Below are positions 34,864-42,170 of a DNA stretch of 42,170 nucleotides, in pieces. The first letter of the stretch is position 1. Each line of letters opens with the position of its first letter. Source of the stretch: Bacteroidales bacterium (GTDB lineage Bacteria > Bacteroidota > Bacteroidia > Bacteroidales > TTA-H9); contig JAQVCV010000042.1 of the NCBI GenBank assembly GCA_028689615.1, forward strand, positions 1-42,170, read 5' to 3'. The position numbers and the translations under genes are program-made. A model generated the notes under the pieces. It worked only from the letters and a program-made list of their open reading frames with translations. It made no database searches and was not told the origin of the DNA.

Positions 34864-35562
34864 TTATCCCTTTACCATCAGCCTGTAACCCGTACCGTGG
34901 ATGTTCTCTATCTCGATACGGGGATCATCGGCCAGGTACTTTCTCAATTTGCTCACGAAAACGTCCATCGAGCGGGTGGTGAAGTAGTTGTCGTCGCCCC
35001 AGATGGTTTTAAGAGCCAACTCGCGGGGCAGCACGTTGTTCATCTCCACGCACAGGAGCCTGAGTAAATCCGACTCTTTTGGTGAAATCCGTTTCGATTC
35101 GTCGCCTCGGGTGATGGTTCGAAGGTGGGAGTTGAAACGGTAGCTTGCAATGTCAAACTCCTGTTGTTTCTGGCGGTTCATGGTGTCGGCATTCCGCTTG
35201 AGGATAGCCCTGATTTTGAACAGCAACACCTCCGAATCGAACGGCTTGGTAATGTAGTCGTCGGCACCCGATTGAAATCCCTCCACGATATCGGCCTTAA
35301 GTGTTTTAGCTGTAAGAAAAATAAGGGGAGTATTGGGATGCGATTTGCGAATTTCACGGGCAATGGTGAACCCATCAACATGTGGCAGCATCACATCAAG
35401 GATGCAAATGTCGAATTGTCCTTTCAGGAATGTGGCAATGGCATCGCGGCCATCGTCAACCCATGTCACCTGAAAATCCTGCAACTCGAGGTACGACTTC
35501 AGGATGGCACCAAAATTCAGATCGTCTTCCACCAGGAAAACATTGGGATTGTAATTATTCAT
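34864..35562 (-). CDS. OmpR-family response regulator
   Basis: A 232-aa response regulator. The receiver domain has EDD (12-14), phosphoacceptor Asp56 (ILDVMLPHVDG) and Lys106. The winged helix (about 135-230) contains ISPKESDLLRLL and MDVFVSKLRKYL. Its ATG lies within the end of the kinase gene (8-base overlap), so the two are translationally coupled. RprY-like regulators of Bacteroides are the nearest general type; the regulon is unknown. Confidence 0.93.
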   Translation of the reverse strand: MNNYNPNVFLVEDDLNFGAILKSYLELQDFQVTWVDDGRDAIATFLKGQFDICILDVMLPHVDGFTIAREIRKSHPNTPLIFLTAKTLKADIVEGFQSGADDYITKPFDSEVLLFKIRAILKRNADTMNRQKQQEFDIASYRFNSHLRTITRGDESKRISPKESDLLRLLCVEMNNVLPRELALKTIWGDDNYFTTRSMDVFVSKLRKYLADDPRIEIENIHGTGYRLMVKG

Positions 35563-37348
35563 GGCTAATGGGAATTTTTACTGTGAAACAACTTCCTTTT
35601 TCGGGCTCGCTCTTCACGCTAACCAGGCCGCCCGTGGCCTCAACAATGGCTTTCACATAGCTCAAACCAAGTCCGAAGCCCTTTACATTGTGGATATTAC
35701 CGGTTGATTTTCGATAGAATTTCTCGAAAACATGCTGCTGGGTTTCTTTATCCATACCCATTCCCTGATCAGCAACCTCCACGACGAAAAAAGAGCCTTC
35801 GTCGCGTGTGGCAACAGCAATGCGGGGTATTTCGGGAGAATACTTGTTGGCGTTATCGAGCAGGTTGTACATCACGTTGATAAAATGGATCTCGTCAACA
35901 CGGGCAATGCTGTTGGCGGCTTCGGGTTTGAACACGATTTTGCCTCCCCTTTTCTCAATCTGAAGGCTCACGTGTTCAATGGCTCTGCCAATAAGTTCAT
36001 GCAAATCGTTTGTTTCGAGTTTCAGCCCGAAATCTTTTTTCTCGAGCAAAGCCATCTTCAGGATGCTCTCCACCTGGTGGTTCATGCGGCGGTTTTCCTC
36101 GCGGATCACCCCGGTGTAATAACGAACCCTTTCGGAATCGGACAGCACTTTAGGGTTTACAATGGCATCGGTAGCCAGGGAGATGGTAGCGATGGGGGTT
36201 TTAAACTCATGGGTCATGTTGTTGATAAAGTCGCTCTTTACTTCTGATATTTTTTTCTGTCGGAGGATGATGAGAACAGTGCTGATGAAAGCCGAAACGA
36301 TCAGCAGCGTAAACGCGAGGGAGCCTGCCAGCATGAAGCCCACCTGGCCAAGAATGTGTTTCTGGCGACCAGGGAAGTACAAGTCGAGCCGGTCGCCTGT
36401 TTGGATAAACCGCTCGGGGAAAAGGTTGGTCTGATACGTTTTTGAAGGTTGCTGAAGATGGTATGAAACCGATCGGCTGATGGTGTCGTTGGTGCAACTG
36501 ATGATGGCATACTCGAAAGGCAAGGTGATGTTGCGGGTATCGAGATTGCGGGCCAGCATCTCACGGGTACCAGGAACATCGAGTTGCAAGGCCAGAGGTT
36601 GTTGCAAGCTCCTAAGCTCATCCATCATCCGGGTCAATGCCTGGTTTTGACTTAACAACTTGTTTTCCATCTGCATCAGCACTTTTTGAAGAGAATCATT
36701 TTCTCGTTCCCTGGGCGATTTGTGCGCACGTCCTCCCCTGTCATAAAACAAAGGCTCGTCGCGAGGCGATTGAGGAACTGCTACCTGGTCGGGATAACCA
36801 AAAAACCTATCCGGCTGACCCAACGGGCTCATCCAGGCTTCATCGCTCTGCCAAAACTGGATTCCAAACGACTGGCTAACCACGTCGTAATCGTGTACCA
36901 CCGGAGCGTTAAACTCCACCAACTGACCGTTGATGTAATAGGTTACCCGCATGGTATCGGGTGGTTGTTTGCGGCGGGCTATCATTCTTAACGAATCGCG
37001 TTTGCGTTGCTCTTTCACCATTTGAAAATAGCGCTGCCGGGGCGTTAGAGGCTTGGGTGCAACAGGCTTTGCAACAGGTTTTCTGGTTTTAACTACAGCA
37101 TTTTTAACTGGAGAATGCACCAATGAATCCATACCCTCGATGGTTTTCATCCTGTCTTGCAACAGATACATCTCCTGGTTTTCTGCCATTTGCCTCACTG
37201 TTTCCTGCAAAGCCTGAGTCACGTCGCGGTCGAATTGCTCTTCGCGTAGTTTAAGCGCGTTGCGAATCCACAGGAACTGCAAAGCCACGATACCCATCAG
37301 CGAGATACCAGTGAAAAGGATTACTATACGAATCAACCGTTTGTTCAT
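35555..37348 (-). CDS. Sensor histidine kinase with large periplasmic domain
   Basis: A 597-aa kinase. TM1 (about 6-28) and TM2 (about 337-362) enclose a periplasmic domain of about 300 residues. That domain is rich in Lys/Pro (85-105) and has a coiled-coil stretch (about 215-250), with no recognised sensor fold. The HisKA domain has His380 (NNMTHEFKTP). The ATPase domain has the N box (LLDNANKYS), DQGMGM, FEKFYRK and GFGLGLSYV. It overlaps its response regulator gene. A promoter lies directly before the ATG, so the mRNA may be leaderless. The divergent neighbour encodes a secreted protein that could belong to the same response. Confidence 0.92.
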   Translation of the reverse strand: MNKRLIRIVILFTGISLMGIVALQFLWIRNALKLREEQFDRDVTQALQETVRQMAENQEMYLLQDRMKTIEGMDSLVHSPVKNAVVKTRKPVAKPVAPKPLTPRQRYFQMVKEQRKRDSLRMIARRKQPPDTMRVTYYINGQLVEFNAPVVHDYDVVSQSFGIQFWQSDEAWMSPLGQPDRFFGYPDQVAVPQSPRDEPLFYDRGGRAHKSPRERENDSLQKVLMQMENKLLSQNQALTRMMDELRSLQQPLALQLDVPGTREMLARNLDTRNITLPFEYAIISCTNDTISRSVSYHLQQPSKTYQTNLFPERFIQTGDRLDLYFPGRQKHILGQVGFMLAGSLAFTLLIVSAFISTVLIILRQKKISEVKSDFINNMTHEFKTPIATISLATDAIVNPKVLSDSERVRYYTGVIREENRRMNHQVESILKMALLEKKDFGLKLETNDLHELIGRAIEHVSLQIEKRGGKIVFKPEAANSIARVDEIHFINVMYNLLDNANKYSPEIPRIAVATRDEGSFFVVEVADQGMGMDKETQQHVFEKFYRKSTGNIHNVKGFGLGLSYVKAIVEATGGLVSVKSEPEKGSCFTVKIPISHE

Positions 37349-37352
37349 GCAG

Positions 37353-37386
37353 CAAAAATATAAAAAGCTAATGGCCTTGCAGCAAA
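37353..37386 (-). promoter_or_regulatory. Promoter of the kinase/regulator operon
   Basis: TTTG (minus 37386-37383) lies 22 bases before TATTTTTG (37360-37353). The ATG (37348) is 5 bases after the -7 element, so transcription would begin at or next to the start codon. Confidence 0.5.
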
Positions 37387-37481
37387 CTTTAACTCATTGT
37401 TAACCAGTTTTAACCTCGTATTAACCTTTGCGACTCCCTGATAGCGATAGCTTTGCATCACAAATCAATACCTCATTCACC

Positions 37482-38654
37482 ATGAAAACCTTTTCTTTTG
37501 TTCTTTTCCTTCTCAAACACGGAAGTCTGGCTGCTGCACTTCTTTGGATTTCAACACCCCTGATGGTTTCGGCACAACATGACGAACCGATGGCCGTGGA
37601 TCAAGCCATGACCGACAGCCTTCACCATCGCATGGAACGCCGGATGGCTCATATGCAGGAACGAATGCAAGCCATGCAGGAATACCTGCAACAATCAGAA
37701 AACGATCTGCGCTGGATCGACCCCTCCGAGATTGCACCTAATATGCAGGACGAGGCGTGGTTCGACGACTTTGAAGAAGCTATCCCCGATTGGAACGATT
37801 TGGCCCAACGCCCACCACAATTTTTCCCTCCCGATGGATTCGATTTTGAAAACTTTGAGCCTTTTGGTGAACCCGACAATTGGAACAGCTTTTTTCTGTC
37901 ACCCCCCGGCTCCGGGGGACATTGGATTAGCCTGGAAGCGTGTGACACAATCCCCGGAAAAGACGGAAAGCGGTTTAAAACAATGGTGTTGCGCGGCAAA
38001 ACAAACGATACTGTCGTGTTTGAAGGCGATGGAAGCATGGTCTATTCGCTTGCTGACAGCAACGGTTACTTTGTTGTCAGAGGTGACAACCTGGTTGGTG
38101 ACACCATCGACCTCAGAAACGGAAAAAACATCTACATCAACGGAGTCAGAATCTATCGCGACACAGCGGCCTGCGATTCATCAGGTAACTTCTACTGGAC
38201 ATGGAACAACCCAAAACCTGGCCGGCATGCTTACCATTTTTTTGACCGCCAACGAAAGCATCCGAAAAGCCACAGCCGTGGAAACTATTACTGGTCGTAC
38301 ACCGATCAAAATCGTGGTGCCCGCCTTGCTGATCTCACCACCGACGAGATCAGCCACTTGAAAAACACCGACCTGAAACCTACCCGCCGCACCATCCCAC
38401 TGGGAATCGACAACCTTAAGGTTACGCCATCGCCTTCGGGGCAACAACTGCGCATTGAATTCTCGTCACCTGGTAACGATAACCTCACGGTTCAACTCTT
38501 CGATACCGATGGAAACCTGATCCACGATGAACATCTGAAGCGGCACTCCGGCGATTATGACAACCGCATCAAAATCCCAAATCTGCACGATCAGTCACTC
38601 TTTATCCGCATCAGCCGCGGCAAACAGTCGCTTATGAAACGGATTGACCTTTAA
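37482..38654 (+). CDS. Secreted protein with coiled coil and degenerate T9SS-like tail
   Basis: A 390-aa protein from the ATG at 37482; the frame is open for 18 codons upstream, but this start gives the signal peptide (ending MVSA before Gln). A short Met/Gln-rich coiled coil (about residues 30-55 of the precursor) is followed by an acidic, Pro- and Phe-rich low-complexity part, a small beta-rich domain (about 135-225) and a basic linker. The final ~80 residues (LKVTPSPSGQQLRIEF to the end) resemble a T9SS sorting domain but are weaker than the other examples here. It is divergent from the kinase operon with about 130 bases between them. Function unknown. Confidence 0.75.
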   Translation: MKTFSFVLFLLKHGSLAAALLWISTPLMVSAQHDEPMAVDQAMTDSLHHRMERRMAHMQERMQAMQEYLQQSENDLRWIDPSEIAPNMQDEAWFDDFEEAIPDWNDLAQRPPQFFPPDGFDFENFEPFGEPDNWNSFFLSPPGSGGHWISLEACDTIPGKDGKRFKTMVLRGKTNDTVVFEGDGSMVYSLADSNGYFVVRGDNLVGDTIDLRNGKNIYINGVRIYRDTAACDSSGNFYWTWNNPKPGRHAYHFFDRQRKHPKSHSRGNYYWSYTDQNRGARLADLTTDEISHLKNTDLKPTRRTIPLGIDNLKVTPSPSGQQLRIEFSSPGNDNLTVQLFDTDGNLIHDEHLKRHSGDYDNRIKIPNLHDQSLFIRISRGKQSLMKRIDL

Positions 38655-38657
38655 CGA

Positions 38658-39935
38658 CTATAAACTCAAATTATCCGGCACAGCCATCAGCAGCCATTTC
38701 CAAACAGGAATGACACTGACTTGATGACTGCCCCGGGTCAACAACCGCTCCTGATCGAGCGTAACGATGGTGCCCTGCTCAAGATGGATGGCCTGCATAG
38801 CTTCAAGCAGACCATCCATTTCGCGCTTTTCATTACCCGGGTGGAGTTCGTGGCACACCTGAATGGCAGCAGGGCGACGCTGGTGATCGAACGCAACAAA
38901 ATCGCACTCCCCCTTTCCCTGAAACGAAAACAACCCCGCAGAATGACGGCGAAGATGCAGATAAACAGCATTCTCGAGCTTACGACCACTGTTCTGCGAA
39001 ATAGTGAATCCCACCAGATTATGGAAGGCCACATCGTTGAGATAAACTTTTCGCGAACTATTCAACTGCTTTTTTATCGATGGATGATACTGGTACAGTT
39101 CAAAAAACATGTAGGAGTTGGCCAAGTAGCCCATATACTGCTTAACCGTTTCGGAATTTGAAAGCCCGATACTTTTCTGCAGTGACGAGAAAGTAACTGG
39201 CAACGCTAAGTTGGTGGCAAGCAACTGGATCAATTCGCGAAACTCACGGTGCCGCTTGATGCCATATCGCGTAAGGATGTCGCGGTATAAAATATTATCG
39301 AACAGGGTGCGAACATAATCGGGATCGTTGAAATGGAGGTATTCCGGAAGCCCTCCGCTTTCGAGCCATTGCTGGCATTGGTTTTTCAACAATACCCTCG
39401 GTTCGGCCAGATGGAAATCTTTTGGTTGAACCACAACATCCTGGAAACGCAGGTATTCGGCAAACGAGAATGGGAATAGCTCGATCTGTTTGTAACGTCC
39501 TGTGAGCCTGTCGCCAAACTCCATGCTAAGCATCGAAGAGTTAGATCCTGTGAGCACAATTTTCTTACCACCATCCTGTAGCCGACGAATTGCAACCTCG
39601 AACTGCGGAATATTCTGTATCTCATCGAAAAAGTAATACTTAGAAGCCCCATACACCTCGATCAACACCTCCTCGAGTTCACCGAACTGCTCCACACTGA
39701 AATCTAACAGCTTCTCATCCTCAAAATTGAAATAGCAAAAGGTTTCTACCGTATTGAGCAATTGCCTGACAAGAGTGGATTTACCCACCCTGCGCATACC
39801 GGTAACTATCAGAACCCGATTATCTGACAATAACGCCTCCCTGGCCTGAGCCATACAATCGCGCTCGATGAGTCGGGTTCTAAAACCCAATTGCTCTTTT
39901 TGCCTGTAGGCTATATGCAAAAGATTCTGTTTCAT
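38658..39935 (-). CDS. AAA+ ATPase with DUF4143 domain
   Basis: A 425-aa protein from the ATG at 39935; a TTG two codons upstream is less likely. The AAA_14 ATPase has Walker A GMRRVGKST (46-54), Walker B YFFDEIQ and sensor-like VLTGSNSSML. The C-terminal DUF4143 domain looks like a restriction-endonuclease-fold region (GECDFVAFD). Such proteins are numerous in Bacteroidota and their function is not established; some act as accessory or defence-like genes. It stands alone, convergent with the 37482 gene (3-base gap). A strong inverted repeat overlaps its promoter, suggesting tight or self-regulation. Confidence 0.9.
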   Translation of the reverse strand: MKQNLLHIAYRQKEQLGFRTRLIERDCMAQAREALLSDNRVLIVTGMRRVGKSTLVRQLLNTVETFCYFNFEDEKLLDFSVEQFGELEEVLIEVYGASKYYFFDEIQNIPQFEVAIRRLQDGGKKIVLTGSNSSMLSMEFGDRLTGRYKQIELFPFSFAEYLRFQDVVVQPKDFHLAEPRVLLKNQCQQWLESGGLPEYLHFNDPDYVRTLFDNILYRDILTRYGIKRHREFRELIQLLATNLALPVTFSSLQKSIGLSNSETVKQYMGYLANSYMFFELYQYHPSIKKQLNSSRKVYLNDVAFHNLVGFTISQNSGRKLENAVYLHLRRHSAGLFSFQGKGECDFVAFDHQRRPAAIQVCHELHPGNEKREMDGLLEAMQAIHLEQGTIVTLDQERLLTRGSHQVSVIPVWKWLLMAVPDNLSL

Positions 39936-39953
39936 TATCAATCAATTTTGCTG

Positions 39954-39986
39954 CAAATATACAATTACTCATTGGCAATTAGTAAA
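39954..39986 (-). promoter_or_regulatory. Promoter of the DUF4143 ATPase gene
   Basis: On the minus strand TTTA (39986-39983) lies 21 bases before the perfect -7 element TATATTTG (39961-39954). The start codon lies 19 bases after the -7 element. The -33 region falls inside one arm of the 13-bp inverted repeat. Confidence 0.55.
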
Positions 39987-40010
39987 ATCAGCCATTCTTA
40001 CTAATTGCCA
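39973..40010. promoter_or_regulatory. 13-bp inverted repeat overlapping the -33 region
   Basis: TGGCAATTAGTAA (39973-39985) and TTACTAATTGCCA (39998-40010) are perfect inverse copies, with arm centres 25 bases apart, about 2.4 helical turns. A partial third copy (TTTAGTAA) follows at 40011. One arm covers the -33 element, as expected for a repressor operator. Confidence 0.6.
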
Positions 40011-40056
40011 TTTAGTAACTTCATGAATGTATTGTTTATCAGCAGCTGAAATGAAA

Positions 40057-40084
40057 ACCGGCAGCCCATTCATGAGCTGCCGGT
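40057..40084 (-). repeat. Isolated GC-rich hairpin
   Basis: A perfect 9-bp stem (ACCGGCAGC/GCTGCCGGT) with a 10-base loop is followed on the minus strand by TTTTCATTTC, so it looks like a leftward terminator. No leftward gene precedes it. It may be left from a lost gene or end an unseen short transcript. Confidence 0.45.
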
Positions 40085-40325
40085 AATTGGTATCTAGCGT
40101 GCTTACGGCTGTGATGCCGTTGGTGATTTGTTGACTCAGGCCGCTTCAGTTACAAGCATCCTATTGCCAGTCAAAAGCTGTAGAATTGGTGCTTACCCTA
40201 TGAATCTCCCCAAATCTTTATCGTGACTACAGTTTTGAACGATGCAAAAATACCCTGCCACCACTGCTGTAACAAACATTACCGGTAGCGATTCACGGAA
40301 TCAGAACCCTTTTAACCTCTTTTAC

Positions 40326-40333
40326 TACCTTTG
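40326..40333 (+). promoter_or_regulatory. -7 element before the AraC-type gene
   Basis: TACCTTTG is a perfect -7 element, within TTTTACTACCTTTGC, the same 15-base sequence found at the gldE promoter. No TTTG is seen at -33. The leader to the ATG would be about 17 bases. Confidence 0.45.
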
Positions 40334-40356
40334 CCCTGCCACGAAACCTTAAGAGG

Positions 40357-41544
40357 ATGCTTTTTTCTACTACAGCCATACTTGCCATCGGGATTGTTGT
40401 GAGCCTTCTGCTTGCCTTTTTGGCGCTGGAGAGGGCTTTGCGCCGCAACGACAAGCCACGCCTTTTCCTCTCGGGTTTTCTTATCATCACCGCACTCTAT
40501 TTTGTGGCTACCAATGTATTGCAGGTTGGAGTATCGGATTGGCCGCTCCTGTTCCGATGGCTCAAAATACCTTTAGCTTTGGCCATGGTCCCCTCGTTTT
40601 ACCTCTTTGCACGCCAGCTTATCTCCTCGCATCCTTCGCCAAAACACCACCTTTTTCTGCATGCCGTTCCCTCCCTGTTGGTGCTGCTGCTCAACCTTCC
40701 TATACTTTGGGCACCAGGCACTGCCGGCCTTAAGCAGGCAAGCCCGGTTGGATGGTGGATCAACCTTATCAACCAACACGTGGTGTTTGCAATCCTTTTC
40801 CTGCAAATGGTGGGCTACACCCTGCGCCTGATGTTGCGCTACCCGCGCTACACCGTGATGTTTGAACAATGGTACAGCACAGTTCCACGCCGTCATCAGC
40901 TCCGTTTCAGATGGCTCATCACCCTCTTCTTCGGGTTCTACCTGCTGCTCGACACCTACCTGGTGGGGCTGATCATCGACCTGTCGCGGTACCAACAATA
41001 CTACACGGCCCTGCTGGTGGCTTACGTTCCGCTGATGGGATGGCTGGGGATGGAAATTGAAATGCTGCCCCGCCCGGCTAAGCACAACGGTGAAAAACCA
41101 ACAGCCCTGGTGGATAATGCACATGAAGATAACATTGTTCCCGAGACTTTGAACCACGACAGACAGGCAGCCCTCCTTTCATCAGAGCAAAAAACCGCCC
41201 TTTTCGCCCGACTCAACACCTACCTCGAGCAGCACGAACCCTACTGCAACCCCCAGCTTAGCCTGGCCGATCTGGCCCAAGCCCTCGAAACCAATTCCAA
41301 ATACCTTTCGGCAGTGATCAACGAGCATTGCGGATGCAATTTCTTTTCTTTGATTAACAGCCGGCGTGTTGCCAAAGTACAACAGCTCATGAACAACGAA
41401 GCTTATCGCGGTTACTCGTTGCTGGGCCTGGCACAAACAGCAGGCTTCAACAGCAAATCGGCCTTTATCGCCGCGTTCAAACGCCACACCGGGCTTACCC
41501 CTTCGGCATGGGCTGCCCAAAACGCCCCGCACATCGCCAAATAA
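40357..41544 (+). CDS. Membrane-anchored AraC-family regulator
   Basis: A 395-aa protein that joins a membrane domain of about seven helices (residues 1-235) to a cytoplasmic AraC-type double helix-turn-helix (about 285-392). The second HTH carries the family signature GLAQTAGFNSKSAFIAAFKRHTG-like pattern. A hydrophilic linker (235-285) connects them. This design occurs repeatedly in Bacteroidota and implies a regulator that senses a membrane or external signal directly. Target genes are unknown; the small Pro/Gly-rich protein gene next to it is one candidate. It is the only gene on the plus strand in the last 3.5 kb. Confidence 0.88.
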   Translation: MLFSTTAILAIGIVVSLLLAFLALERALRRNDKPRLFLSGFLIITALYFVATNVLQVGVSDWPLLFRWLKIPLALAMVPSFYLFARQLISSHPSPKHHLFLHAVPSLLVLLLNLPILWAPGTAGLKQASPVGWWINLINQHVVFAILFLQMVGYTLRLMLRYPRYTVMFEQWYSTVPRRHQLRFRWLITLFFGFYLLLDTYLVGLIIDLSRYQQYYTALLVAYVPLMGWLGMEIEMLPRPAKHNGEKPTALVDNAHEDNIVPETLNHDRQAALLSSEQKTALFARLNTYLEQHEPYCNPQLSLADLAQALETNSKYLSAVINEHCGCNFFSLINSRRVAKVQQLMNNEAYRGYSLLGLAQTAGFNSKSAFIAAFKRHTGLTPSAWAAQNAPHIAK

Positions 41545-41548
41545 AAAA

Positions 41549-41578
41549 TGCAGCCCATCGCCAAAGCGATATGCTGCA
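41549..41578 (-). terminator. Terminator of the 81-aa gene
   Basis: An interrupted stem (TGCAGC/GCTGCA plus ATCGC/GCGAT) is followed on the minus strand by six T. It lies about 25 bases beyond the stop of the 81-aa gene. Confidence 0.7.
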
Positions 41579-41602
41579 CTGTAAGCATTTGCCCTGAGCT
41601 AT

Positions 41603-41848
41603 CTATGCTTTAGCCTTGCGGGCCGGCCATTCCGACCAAAGTTTCCGGCCGGCATAACCAGCAGCCAAACCAACCAACAGGGCTATGCCCCCTCGTAAAG
41701 GAGCTGCTCCACCTCCCGTTTGGTTACCGGTTTGACCGTGACCTCCGCCTGGTGGAGGTGGAGGAGGATCGGCCTGAAGGTTGTTAAACAGTGCCGTGCC
41801 CAGCAACAGCAACGCGGCCAGACTTACATATTTTATCGACTTTTTCAT
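41603..41848 (-). CDS. Small Pro/Gly-rich protein with C-terminal membrane anchor
   Basis: An 81-aa protein. The signal peptide ends NLQA (about residue 26). It is followed by six prolines, a Gly/Gln-rich linker (27-50), a hydrophobic segment (RGGIALLVGLAAGYAG, about 52-67) and a basic tail (RKLWSEWPARKAKA). This motif-helix-basic order resembles tripartite C-terminal sorting signals, but no sorting enzyme is in the window. Similar small proteins are common near T9SS cargo in Bacteroidota; their function is not known to me. It is 18 bases downstream of the partial T9SS cargo gene on the same strand. Confidence 0.75.
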   Translation of the reverse strand: MKKSIKYVSLAALLLLGTALFNNLQADPPPPPPGGGHGQTGNQTGGGAAPLRGGIALLVGLAAGYAGRKLWSEWPARKAKA

Positions 41849-41866
41849 AATACTATCCTGATTCTG

Positions 41867-42170
41867 TTAGTTAATTACAATCCTTTGGGTGTTGACTGAT
41901 AACCCGTTCACCGCCTTTACAACATAGGCTCCGGCCCGAAGGTTCAACAGCCGGCTGAACGTGTTCTCATTGTTAATGTGGAACCGCTCCACCACCTGAC
42001 CCGCCATGTTGATAATCTCAACCGTTGCGTTGGTGGCGTTGAGGATGTGGAGGCGGTTGGCGTAAGTATAGATGCTGACGGGTGAAGCCACCGGTGTGTC
42101 GATGCCCACGCTGCCCAAGGTGAGTTTGAAACGGTTGGGGGCGTCGGTGGTGGAGGCCGAGAAGGGGTAA
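41867..42170 (-). CDS. C-terminal end of a T9SS cargo protein (partial)
   Basis: The frame is open to the right edge, so only the last ~100 residues are seen; a TTG at 42118 is internal, not the start. The visible part begins YPFSASTTDAPNRFKLTLG, a pattern often found just before the sorting domain. It ends in a type A T9SS C-terminal domain (IINMAGQVVERF, LRAGAYVVKAVNG, final IVIN). The function depends on the missing N-terminal part. It precedes the 81-aa gene. Confidence 0.8.
   Translation of the reverse strand, partial: YPFSASTTDAPNRFKLTLGSVGIDTPVASPVSIYTYANRLHILNATNATVEIINMAGQVVERFHINNENTFSRLLNLRAGAYVVKAVNGLSVNTQRIVIN

Larger units (their letters stand above)
39936..40356. other. Intergenic region with operator and hairpin
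   Basis: No gene is supported. The region contains the promoter and 13-bp inverted repeat of the ATPase gene (39954-40010), an isolated 9-bp hairpin (40057-40084) and the -7 element of the AraC-type gene (40326). The rest, 40085-40320, shows nothing recognisable; no tRNA or small gene was found. Confidence 0.6.

Noticed and set aside
39960-40145. Minus-strand reading frame through the gap before the ATPase gene
   Set aside because: About 57 codons are open, but with no suitable start or family match, and the frame runs through the operator and hairpin; probably fortuitous.
40573-41157. 194-codon frame antisense to the AraC-type gene
   Set aside because: Its His/Gln-rich translation is typical of reverse-frame reading of a GC-richer gene; the plus-strand protein has clear membrane and HTH domains.
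1-42170. CRISPR arrays, insertion sequences, prophage or tRNA genes
   Set aside because: Reading both strands showed no regularly spaced repeats, no transposase or integrase, and no convincing cloverleaf; a tRNAscan or ISfinder search could still find something weak.

Overview
The window is a continuous, gene-dense chromosomal segment of a Bacteroidota bacterium, probably a Bacteroidales/Marinilabiliales-like lineage; the genus cannot be told from sequence alone. Five things support this. The order mutY-ssb-gldE-gldD is characteristic of the phylum. Several secreted proteins end in type A type-IX-secretion (T9SS) C-terminal domains. Promoters fit the Bacteroidota pattern, TTTG and TAnnTTTG about 18-24 bases apart. 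Almost no gene has a Shine-Dalgarno sequence. Signal peptides end A/S-Gln at the expected cleavage site in eight of nine signal-peptidase-I candidates. No insertion sequence, phage gene, CRISPR array or tRNA gene was recognised. The content looks like core genome with a modest secreted accessory set.

Layout. 1-272: leader and strong promoter of a leftward transcript, possibly an rRNA operon, that leaves the window. 0.27-5.3 kb: T9SS M1 peptidase, secreted leucine-rich-repeat protein, aspS. 5.3-9.1 kb (minus strand): small membrane protein, trpS, rng, a 29-residue ribosome-associated-type peptide and HU. 9.2-12.9 kb (plus): mutY, ssb, gldE, gldD. 12.9-17.1 kb: T9SS M14 carboxypeptidase, CorA-type transporter, an unknown protein. 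17.3-19.0 kb: PhoB/PhoR-like two-component pair. 19.0-21.4 kb (minus): secreted MORN-repeat protein and polyprenyl diphosphate synthase. 21.5-23.6 kb: radical SAM enzyme overlapping a tandem-repeat protein, a rhodanese-like protein without its catalytic cysteine, and a 0.5-kb intergenic region with strong secondary structure. 23.6-27.2 kb: glutaminyl-cyclase-like M28 lipoprotein with a nitroreductase, a small outer-membrane barrel, gmk and yicC. 27.4-34.7 kb: GH31 glucosidase, a 1319-residue papain-like T9SS protein, an M48 lipoprotein. 34.9-38.7 kb: a second two-component pair, divergent from a secreted protein. 38.7-42.2 kb: DUF4143 ATPase with an operator-like inverted repeat, membrane-anchored AraC-family regulator, small Pro/Gly-rich membrane protein, and the end of another T9SS cargo cut by the window edge.

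How the genes fit together. Much of the window serves the cell envelope: cargo for the T9SS, GldD/GldE of the gliding/T9SS machinery, envelope-sensing kinases, and the cyclase that would convert the N-terminal Gln of exported proteins to pyroglutamate. The rest is housekeeping: two aminoacyl-tRNA synthetases, RNase G, HU, MutY, SSB, Gmk and YicC. The least explained items are the structured element at 23367-23517, the repeat protein beside the radical SAM enzyme, the domain architecture of the papain-like protein, and the operator in front of the DUF4143 ATPase.
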